NCBI GenBank assembly: GCA_016211105.1 | Contig: JACQSX010000016.1 | Span: 186,001 to 250,000 of the forward strand | DNA from: Acidobacteriota bacterium | GTDB taxonomy: Bacteria; Acidobacteriota; UBA6911; JACQSX01 | Direction of reading: 5' to 3' | DNA: 64,000 bases | Shown here: piece after piece, positions 18,792-24,411 of the stretch | How the letters are laid out: every line of letters begins with the position of its first letter | How positions within the stretch are numbered: the stretch's first letter is position 1 | Notes under the pieces: model-generated | Told to the model about the DNA's origin: nothing | Seen by the model: only the letters and a program-made list of their open reading frames with translations | The model's database searches: none | Made by a program: the position numbers and the translations under genes

Positions 18792-19601
18792 ATGTCCAAC
18801 GGCAAGAAGATGCCCAGCCAGTCTGGAGTGCAGCTCATACCGACGGATTTTTACAAAGCTGGGACCTACGAAAACGGAATGCCGTATTTCGGGTTCGGCC
18901 TGAGCAACTGCTTTGGCGGCGCGTGGGCTATGTCCGATCGCAAGGGCTCCGTGGTGATCATCGACTGGTCCGACCGCACCGCTCATACCCAGCGTTGGAA
19001 TGTCGGCGGAAAGAACGACAACAAGTGGACCAAGGACGAAGCCGTGGAGTGGACCAAGTACGAGCACGACGAATCGGACGCGGATCACAGGGCGGTCAAC
19101 GTCTCGATTGGAGGTAACGCCCAGTACATATTCTCCGAAGGCGAAATCCATGCCTTCGTGACTACGAAAGAGGCAAAGAATGCTGCTGGAGGACATGTGG
19201 AGATTGTGCTGAACCCCGGAAGCATTGAAATCAGGGTCTATGACGCCCAGTACAACTGCGTGTCCTCGTTCACCGTTCCGGTGGAAGGATACCCGGTGCA
19301 ATGGCTTCTCGATCCGGGGCTGCTCGGCCGGGCAGGCCGCGACGCACTCCGGGCACGCGGTACACTCGGCCGATTTTACGGTGACGAGCCGGTCCACCGG
19401 GAGCAGGGAAGGGCAGGCCTTGGCGCACTTCGCGCAGTCGATGCAAAAGCCCCTGCCACTGTCGCTGTTTGTCAGGATCCTCATAGAATGCTGCGGTCAG
19501 AGCAAGAGGGGTTTGCGCCCGTAATGGTGTTTTTCTTTGGTCGAATGTTGCCTGGATCGCTGAGCACAATCGAGTGCCAAAAAACTCGAAATGGCGACTA
19601 A
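18792..19601 (+). CDS. Unknown protein with a chimeric C-terminus
   Basis: Starts at ATG 18792 with GGAGGTGGAG just upstream. About the first 172 residues look genuine: 'GMPYFGFGLSNCFGGAWAMS', 'KGSVVIIDWSD', a lysine/aspartate-rich middle and 'VEIVLNPGSIEIRVYDAQYN'. I do not recognise this family. After about position 19310 the frame is the antisense of a 4Fe-4S ferredoxin-like sequence and then of the AbiEii toxin gene. The last 95 or so residues are therefore not native and the true C-terminus has probably been lost in a rearrangement. There are no membrane segments or signal peptide. A single-exon fusion product may still be made. Confidence 0.5.
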   Translation: MSNGKKMPSQSGVQLIPTDFYKAGTYENGMPYFGFGLSNCFGGAWAMSDRKGSVVIIDWSDRTAHTQRWNVGGKNDNKWTKDEAVEWTKYEHDESDADHRAVNVSIGGNAQYIFSEGEIHAFVTTKEAKNAAGGHVEIVLNPGSIEIRVYDAQYNCVSSFTVPVEGYPVQWLLDPGLLGRAGRDALRARGTLGRFYGDEPVHREQGRAGLGALRAVDAKAPATVAVCQDPHRMLRSEQEGFAPVMVFFFGRMLPGSLSTIECQKTRNGD

Positions 19602-20217
19602 GAAACCAGATATCGAAGAAATCCCTCATGCGGCTGTTGGCGATCCCAAATATCACCATCGCCTGGAACTTTTCGGCCACCACGGCCTCCCGAGGGTAGA
19701 CCAGCAGGTGTGGTGCCGGAAAATCAAGAAGGGTGGGATACTTTTCAATCTCCGCGGAGGGAGTGACGGCATCACCGAATCCAATATCGACTTGAAGGGG
19801 TATGCGTGCTTCAGCAAGCCGAGCTCGGAAGGAGAGGCGCACACCCTCATATTCCTGCTCCTCTTGAATCTCTTCGCCACGGACCGTTTCGTGGAGAAAT
19901 TCGAGTCCAGCATCTTCTACTGGAATGCGACAGATCTCCCGAAAAATCTCTTCCAGAGCTGGAATTCGATTATTGCCAGTACCGAGCAGATCGAGGTCCC
20001 GCGTTGCCCGATGAGGCGTACCGCCCCAAACGGAGAAAAGCATTGCACCCTTGAGAATGAATTTTTCGCTGTATGCTGACTGGCTCAAGCGGTATAGCAG
20101 GCGCTCCGCCACATATTTGATAAGGACAAGCTGGAAATCCTCTCCCTGTACGCGTGATTTATGCAGTAGACGCTGGCGCACCGACGCTGCGACATCTTTG
20201 GATCTCTTCCATCTCAT
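19270..20217 (-). CDS. abiEii: AbiEii-type nucleotidyltransferase toxin, C-terminus replaced
   Basis: AbiEii toxin of the type IV AbiE toxin-antitoxin/abortive-infection family, a nucleotidyltransferase. Visible features: 'EKFILKGAMLFSVW' (the glycine-lysine motif I), 'RATRDLDLLG' (the metal-binding DxD), 'YPREAVVAEKFQAMV' and 'RMRDFFDIWFLSRHFEF'. Native sequence runs to about residue 257 ('EDPDKQRQWQGLL'). From there the frame enters antisense ferredoxin DNA and ends in a proline/arginine-rich tail, so the last 30-50 native residues are missing. The core active-site motifs are intact. It overlaps the AbiEi stop by 4 bases. Whether it is still toxic is unknown. Confidence 0.8.
   Translation of the reverse strand: MRWKRSKDVAASVRQRLLHKSRVQGEDFQLVLIKYVAERLLYRLSQSAYSEKFILKGAMLFSVWGGTPHRATRDLDLLGTGNNRIPALEEIFREICRIPVEDAGLEFLHETVRGEEIQEEQEYEGVRLSFRARLAEARIPLQVDIGFGDAVTPSAEIEKYPTLLDFPAPHLLVYPREAVVAEKFQAMVIFGIANSRMRDFFDIWFLSRHFEFFGTRLCSAIQATFDQRKTPLRAQTPLALTAAFYEDPDKQRQWQGLLHRLREVRQGLPFPAPGGPARHRKIGRVYRVPGVRRGLPGRAAPDREAIAPGILPPER
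19310..19450 (-). pseudogene. Fragment of a 4Fe-4S polyferredoxin-type gene
   Basis: The minus-strand frame reads 'GFCIDCAKCAKACPSLLPVD' followed by 'SAECTACPECVAACPAEQ', two complete CxxCxxCxxxCP cluster-binding motifs. The spacing and the 'CPSLLPV...SAECT' wording match the C-terminal ferredoxin part of membrane 4Fe-4S (NapH/NosR-like) proteins. Sequence on either side belongs to other genes: AbiEii codons lie upstream in another frame, and the plus-strand unknown gene lies downstream. Only this roughly 45-residue piece remains. An open frame continues to 18654, but it is antisense to the plus-strand gene. Confidence 0.6.
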
Positions 20218-20813
20218 GCGAGCGCCTCAAGGTATGGACGCATCACGCGGGCAACACGGCAGATTTTTGCGAACTGCCAAAGTTCGTCTATTCCGGCATG
20301 GTGCTTGCGTCGGTACTCCCGTAGCGCTTCTACCGCCACCTCAAGCCCAATCTTGTTTCGGAACTTAAAGCAATCCGCTACCGTCTTGGCCGGGTTACAA
20401 ATAGGAACCTTGACGCCGGCGATGCGATGTTCCTCCACGCCATCTTTCAGAGCTGCGCCCGACATACGCACAATCCGCAGTTTCAGATTTTCTACTTTGG
20501 GCCGCCTCGCTTTTGGATCGATCGCCATCCAAATCTGAAAGGGATTCTGTGTTGTAAGACCATGGAAACGCAGCGCGGATAGCAGACAAACTATGCCATG
20601 CGGAACGCGCTTGCAAGCTTCCGCCAGACTCTGGTTTTCATTAGCAGCAGCTCCTCTTAGGGTGTAGAGCCCCCGGCCGACACGCTCCACTCTTCCCTGT
20701 TCCACTAGCCGCCGTAGGTGCTCTCGGGGGATTCCATGGCGGGCAAGATCCCGGGGGCGTAGTAGGCCCGAATGACGCAGTATTTTTATGACTCTGTCCG
20801 TTTTAGATCTCAT
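20214..20813 (-). CDS. abiEi: AbiEi antitoxin / transcriptional autoregulator
   Basis: This 199-aa protein has an N-terminal winged-helix domain ('LRPRDLARHGIPREHLRRL', 'VERVGRGLYTL'), as in AbiEi_4-type antitoxins. The C-terminal domain carries 'GIVCLLSALRFHGLTTQNP' and 'NPAKTVADCFKFRNKIGLEV'. AbiEi proteins neutralise AbiEii without forming a stable complex and repress their own promoter by binding inverted repeats. A strong inverted repeat lies 15-46 bases upstream of its start. Translational coupling to the toxin is indicated by the 4-base overlap. This antitoxin is intact although its toxin partner is chimeric. Confidence 0.88.
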   Translation of the reverse strand: MRSKTDRVIKILRHSGLLRPRDLARHGIPREHLRRLVEQGRVERVGRGLYTLRGAAANENQSLAEACKRVPHGIVCLLSALRFHGLTTQNPFQIWMAIDPKARRPKVENLKLRIVRMSGAALKDGVEEHRIAGVKVPICNPAKTVADCFKFRNKIGLEVAVEALREYRRKHHAGIDELWQFAKICRVARVMRPYLEALA

Positions 20814-20827
20814 GCCTATGCTTACTT

Positions 20828-20859
20828 AACGTCGGTATATATCTATAAATACCGACGTT
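20828..20859 (-). promoter_or_regulatory. Probable AbiEi operator (32-bp inverted repeat)
   Basis: Perfect 11-bp arms AACGTCGGTAT / ATACCGACGTT flank the AT-rich spacer ATATCTATAA, immediately upstream of abiEi. On the minus strand the spacer supplies a TATAGAT-like -10. AbiEi homologues repress by binding inverted repeats overlapping their promoter, so this is the expected operator. Confidence 0.75.
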
Positions 20860-21187
20860 TTGTAACATGGCGGAAGAGGTTATGTCAAGGGCTGCTAACA
20901 CAGTTAGCCGTCAGTACTCAGTCATTAGCAACCTTAAAGGAGGGGACAATGTGAACAGCTACGCATTTCAAACAGCACATCCCCTCTGAAAACTTTTTGC
21001 CAGGCAGCATTCTGTCAGGGCCGGCTGTTACCGGCCCCAGCTTCATCTGTGAAATGGCAGACGAAATTATCCCGGCGGATCGCGAATTAAATCAGGATGT
21101 CGAGCAGCACTATCTGGAGGGCAGCGGCGAAATCGAGGATTTCCATGGAGTGAAGGATCCCAAAAACCCAAGTACAAATCTCTGGCT
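20860..21187. other. Accessory DNA with no certain gene
   Basis: A plus-strand frame around 20997-21257 ('SGPAVTGPSFICEMADEIIP', 'DVEQHYLEGSGEIEDF') may be the degraded front of a mobile-element gene, but it has no recognisable motif and no good start. Nothing else is visible here. Confidence 0.35.
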
Positions 21188-21739
21188 ATGCAAATCCAGG
21201 CGCCGCTGGAAAAACCGGATGAAATTCCCACCAGCGCAGAACGCTCAGAAAAGGTGAAAGCAGCCGTCACTGCAAAAGTAGATAAAGCCCCGCTTTGCTT
21301 GTACCAGCGGCCCAACTGCTCTGGCCAGGACTGCTACACAGAAGGCTCGTTGATTGTTCGGCAAGATTCTGAGGGCTTTGAGGTCAAGGACACCGGCGAC
21401 GGCAGGACCTATCGTGTCCAACGGATCAAGGAAAGATGGATAGGGCCCTGCAACTGCGGCCTGGATACAGTACCTCCGCCCTCGTATCAATGCCCGCATC
21501 AGATCGCCGCCCGCGGGCTGGTGTTTAATCGCTGGTGGTTTGGCAAGCCGTACCCCGTACCCGCGACGGTAGCGGGGATGCAGGTAGACTTGAAGCTTGA
21601 AGAAAAGACTCCGGCTCGAAAGGGCCGGAGTTGCGCAGGGGTGGGGTGTGAGGTCCGAGCTTGCTTGGGGGATTTCAGTTTAGGGGGTTGGCTGACAGGG
21701 AGCTTGTTCCTCTGGAAACCTGGTTCAGGCGCTACTTGA
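21188..21739 (+). CDS. SWIM-like zinc-finger protein, probably degenerate at its end
   Basis: A 183-aa frame. The middle reads 'RTYRVQRIKERWIGPCNCGL' and continues to 'YQCPHQIAARG', giving CxC-x(n)-CxH, the zinc-ligand arrangement of SWIM domains. SWIM domains bind DNA or proteins and occur in SNF2 ATPases and transposon proteins. An upstream 'CLYQRPNCSGQDCYTEGSLI' adds cysteines. The last 50 residues look non-native (glycine/arginine-rich, running into the convergent toxin gene). Part of the DNA, including the SWIM segment, is repeated in damaged form at 22495-22595. I cannot assign a job; accessory or mobile origin is likely. Confidence 0.5.
   Translation: MQIQAPLEKPDEIPTSAERSEKVKAAVTAKVDKAPLCLYQRPNCSGQDCYTEGSLIVRQDSEGFEVKDTGDGRTYRVQRIKERWIGPCNCGLDTVPPPSYQCPHQIAARGLVFNRWWFGKPYPVPATVAGMQVDLKLEEKTPARKGRSCAGVGCEVRACLGDFSLGGWLTGSLFLWKPGSGAT
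21442..21555. repeat. Duplicated segment, copy A (partner at 22495-22595)
   Basis: Blocks such as CCTGCAACTG, CAGATCGCCGCC, GGGCTGGTGTTTAA and CGCTGGTGGTTTGG occur in the same order here and at 22495-22595. Copy A encodes the SWIM-like segment intact. Copy B has substitutions that destroy the CxC and a small deletion. The two copies flank the DUF433/DUF5615 toxin-antitoxin pair. Confidence 0.75.
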
Positions 21740-22115
21740 ACATCTGCAACCAATACAGTTGATTGGCCATTTTCTCACTCGACATCCGATTGAGCAAGTG
21801 CAGGAGGCGGCGCACAACTTCACCCAAACTGAGCTGGTCGGAAACAATAATGCCTGAGTGCTCCCGGTTCACTTTGAGCCACTCAACGTGGAGCCGCACG
21901 TAGTCGGCTGTATGAAACGTGAAGAGGGTCAGTCCGCTGGCGGCTGCATAATCCAGTTGTTCCTGGTCACTCAGTCCCAATTGCCCAATCTCATGAGCGC
22001 TCCGTGCCTCAAATCCACGGAGGCGCAACGCTTTTGCCAACCGCTTGTGCACGTCTTCGTCCAGGTAAAGTCGAGGACGTGGGTGCTTACCGGCCACTAT
22101 CCGGTCTGGAGGCAA
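21732..22115 (-). CDS. DUF5615 PIN-like toxin
   Basis: This 127-aa DUF5615 protein belongs to the PIN-like/Mut7-C group, usually paired with DUF433 proteins. It has the early acidic 'RLYLDEDVHKRLAKALRLRG', 'ARSAHEIGQLGLSDQEQLDY' and 'LFTFHTADYVRL', with the Asp/Glu residues expected of a PIN-like nuclease. The start overlaps the upstream DUF433 gene by 29 bases. It is intact, unlike the homologous toxin at 44030-44394. Confidence 0.85.
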   Translation of the reverse strand: MPPDRIVAGKHPRPRLYLDEDVHKRLAKALRLRGFEARSAHEIGQLGLSDQEQLDYAAASGLTLFTFHTADYVRLHVEWLKVNREHSGIIVSDQLSLGEVVRRLLHLLNRMSSEKMANQLYWLQMFK

Positions 22116-22416
22116 CTCGCCCGCTTGCTGCGAGCTTTAGGCCATGCCGCTTCAAGACCTGTCGGGCTCGATTTGAAGCAATGTCGCGTTCGATCTCTTC
22201 CTGATGGTCATGATAGTAGCTAAGCGCCTCGTGCACCTGCGCTGGTGTCAGATGTGGCAAGCCCTCAAGGATCTCTTCGACGCTGAGCCCGAGCTTGTAG
22301 TACCCAACAATGCTTTTCACGGGCGTGCGCGTTCCTGTGATGATCGGCTGGCCGCCGCACACCGCGTTAGAGCGGCTAATATACCGGTAGGCCGTTTTGG
22401 TTCGCATGCGCCACAT
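22087..22416 (-). CDS. DUF433 antitoxin
   Basis: DUF433 protein of about 109 aa with the hallmark 'AVCGGQPIITGTRTPVKSIV' followed by 'LGLSVEEILEGLPHLTPAQV', a compact helix-turn-helix-like DNA-binding fold. It is the probable antitoxin/autorepressor for the DUF5615 toxin, with which it overlaps. I take ATG 22416 (ATG 22407 is also possible); the open frame to 22506 adds a proline-rich leader with no similarity. The C-terminal arginine-rich tail ('NRARQVLKRHGLKLA') may bind the toxin. Confidence 0.82.
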   Translation of the reverse strand: MWRMRTKTAYRYISRSNAVCGGQPIITGTRTPVKSIVGYYKLGLSVEEILEGLPHLTPAQVHEALSYYHDHQEEIERDIASNRARQVLKRHGLKLAASGRVASRPDSGR

Positions 22417-22494
22417 TGTACCACAGCGGCTGTTTCTCCTCTGGTGTACCTTCGCAGGAGGCGAACTCGTGTGAGATGGAAGCTCAAGCGGAGT

Positions 22495-22595
22495 AGGACC
22501 CTGCAACTGGGGCTTGGATACTGGCCCTACACCATCATGGTCCGCACCAGATCGCCGCCGGGGCTGGTGTTTAACCGCTGGTGGTTTGGGAACCG
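22495..22595. repeat. Duplicated segment, copy B (degenerate)
   Basis: Damaged second copy of the SWIM-encoding segment at 21442-21555. The TGCAACTGCGGC that encodes CNCG in copy A has become TGCAACTGGGGC here, removing a zinc ligand, and CGC is missing after CGCCGCC. It marks the right side of the duplicated pair around the toxin-antitoxin genes. Confidence 0.7.
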
Positions 22596-22658
22596 CACCG
22601 GCACCGGTGGCTCAAAGGGACGGAGCGGGTTGGCAGTTGAAGGAGTAAAAACGTTGTT

Positions 22659-22838
22659 ATGTCTCCTTACCGTACGGCAACTGATTTCTTCATTATTACT
22701 TATGGCTATAGTGACCTCTTTGGACGGGAGACGACGCCGGAGGGCTTTCTGAGTCGTCTGCGGCAATACTCGCTCGGTGAAGTCCTTCAGGCGGTTGTCC
22801 GATACCGAGAGGCGTCACCTGCTGGAAGTTCTCGATGA
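22659..22838 (+). pseudogene. N-terminal fragment of an unknown accessory gene
   Basis: A 59-aa frame opening at ATG 22659 with AAGGAG about 13 bases upstream: 'MSPYRTATDFFIITYGYSDL', then 'PEGFLSRLRQYSLGEVLQAV'. It reads like the start of a genuine protein but breaks off where an IstB-like sequence takes over in another frame (about 22780-22800). I do not recognise it. It is most simply the 5' stump of a gene cut by the IS21-type insertion or a later deletion. Confidence 0.4.
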
Positions 22839-23082
22839 CCGCAATGAATGCCGCTCCACGGTGTTGACCAGCCAGTTCGAGGTGGCAGTGTGGCATGACC
22901 TGGTCGGCAATCCCACTCTGGGCGACGCCATCATGGAGCGGATCCTGACCCGTCACCATGAGATCGCGCTTAAAGGTGAAACCATGCGCCCGGTACAAAA
23001 GGAATCTAGCGGTGACAGTACGGATAAACGTTCGTCTCGGGAAGATTCCTCCCAGACGCCGGTCAAGGGAAAGGAGTGGTGA
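22777..23082 (+). pseudogene. istB: IstB-like transposition helper ATPase, C-terminal fragment
   Basis: The frame reads 'LSDTERRHLLEVLDDRNECR', then 'STVLTSQFEVAVWHDLVGNP', 'LGDAIMERIL' and 'EIALKGETMR'. This matches the last third of IstB/DnaC-like helper ATPases of IS21-family elements (after Walker B, with sensor-1 TSQ). Walker A and Walker B are missing, so it cannot work. No istA transposase is present. The GTG at 22777 is only where the frame opens; IstB similarity begins near 22795. A polar 30-residue tail follows. It shows that an IS21-family element once sat here. Confidence 0.7.
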
Positions 23083-23084
23083 GC

Positions 23085-23742
23085 ATGAACAGCACACTGA
23101 CTCTGAAAAATCCACAAGGCTGGTTTGCTGCCGGCTCCGAAGTGCAGAAGGCCATGGCTCTGCTGTCGGACGGTGCCTTTAAGCTGTTTGTTTATCTCTG
23201 CCTGAACGCTCGCCGCGACAGTGCAATCCTGGAGGCCACCCAGGCTAACCTGGCCCGAGGACTGAAAAAGACTACCGGCACCATCCGGCGCTGTCTTGCA
23301 GAGATGGAGGCTGCCGGCATCTTGAGCCTCACACGATTCACTCATCACCCGCGGGGTCATGGACTCATTCGGATTGCTGGGGCCTTCTGGCCATATCAAA
23401 CATTGGAGGAATCCACTGCTCCTCAGGACCCCGGTAATGCCTTTGTATCGGAGATCCGCAAAATGCTCCAAGCCAGGGCCTGTGTCCAGACGCCCTTCTC
23501 GGTGGCCGATGAGATCCTGGCGCAATAACCCAGCCCAAGCCCCCATCGCCAGCCTGCACTACTTTGAGTCGGTTCTCGACGAGCTCCAGCATCAGAAGAT
23601 AACACCGGAGTACTGGGAATACGTGCGCAGCCGGCTCGTGCGTTTGGAAACATTGTGGAAGGACGCTCGCCGCAAGGCGGAGTCCGAAGCCGGCAAAATG
23701 GTGTCAGTGGCAACACCGAGGATTGGGCCACAAAAGCTCTGA
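23085..23742 (+). pseudogene. Winged-helix accessory protein split by a frameshift
   Basis: The first frame (to 23528, from ATG 23085 behind AAAGGAG) carries a winged-helix domain: 'LSDGAFKLFVYLCLNARRDS', 'ATQANLARGLKKTTGTIRR', 'LAEMEAAGILSL'. This style is found in plasmid replication or mobilisation-associated proteins. The frame stops at TAA. Removing one base near 23524 lets it continue as 'AQAPIASLHYFESVLDELQH' and '...YWEYVRSRLVRLETLWKDAR' to 23742, the expected C-terminal helical part. The combined protein would be about 218 residues. It lies just after the IstB fragment and overlaps no other gene. Probably an inactive remnant of the mobile element. Confidence 0.55.
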
Positions 23743-23975
23743 ACTTGGTGCTTTGTGATTCAAAAGGCTGCAAGAAAGTCTTATGCTTCCTTGGTCGATT
23801 ACAACAGGCTGCAGCCGCAGGACGACTGGCAACTCGGTCAATCTTTGCCTGAGTTGCCAGCGCTCAAAACAGAAAGGAGACGATGTTGATCATCACAACG
23901 ATGCGCTTGTTTCTTGACGGATGTTGTCCACCTGAGACAGGATATTAATCACCCAGTGTCGCTTCGCTCCGGAGG

Positions 23976-24017
23976 GTGGACAACTTCCCCGGAATCAGTG
24001 GACAACTTGCCCGGAAT
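23976..24017. repeat. Tandem 20-bp repeats, possible IS21-family terminus
   Basis: GTGGACAACTTCCCCGGAAT (23976-23995) and GTGGACAACTTGCCCGGAAT (23998-24017) differ at one base, with a period of 22. IS21-family ends characteristically carry several short repeats of about 20 bp that bind IstA. The location 900 bp from the IstB remnant fits, but no matching opposite end was found. Confidence 0.5.
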
Positions 24018-24315
24018 ACGCAACTATCTCGGGTGGCCTTCCGAACGCCGAGCGGAAAAGACACTTGCCGGGACTTCGATAGACGGGATTTTACCCAGGT
24101 GAACGGAGCTCATCCGGAGGTATGAACAGCCTTTCAGATGACGTTGAGGCTGATGGTGGTCAGCAGTCGATCAGGTTCCCGAGTTCGAGGAAGGCGACCT
24201 CGAGTTCTTTGACGGGCCGGCATGGTGCCAGAGGACGCGCGTTCTCGTTGGCACGCATATCCAGAAATGTTTCCAGATAAATGGTCAAGATTGGAGCCAC
24301 AGCCATGAATTTTAG

Positions 24316-24377
24316 ATATCTTGACATATGATGAATTCTATATATATCTTGACATAAACTAAAACGCCGTAGAATAT
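24316..24377 (+). promoter_or_regulatory. Promoter/operator region of the ATPase-PglZ operon
   Basis: The 13-mer ATATCTTGACATA occurs twice as a perfect direct repeat (24316-24328 and 24344-24356, period 28), and each copy contains a consensus -35 TTGACA. The second is followed by TAGAAT at 24370-24375 (15-base spacer) or GAATAT (17-base). The ATPase ATG lies at 24412. Repeats covering the -35 suggest a dimeric repressor binding on one face of the helix, but no regulator gene adjoins. Confidence 0.5.
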
Positions 24378-24411
24378 CCGTATTCCGGAATCGGGAGGAA
24401 GGTGTGGCAAT

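Larger units (their letters stand above)
23743..24411. other. Gene-free boundary between the mobile-element debris and the defence island
   Basis: No gene is supported in these 670 bases. The left part holds a small inverted pair around 'GACTGGCAACTC...GAGTTGCCAG' (near 23823-23860) and the 20-bp repeats described separately. The right part is AT-rich and carries the probable promoter and operator of the downstream operon. Confidence 0.55.

Noticed and set aside
18654-19484. A single 276-aa minus-strand ferredoxin gene
   Set aside because: Only the first 50-60 residues are ferredoxin-like. The rest is antisense to the well-started plus-strand gene at 18792.
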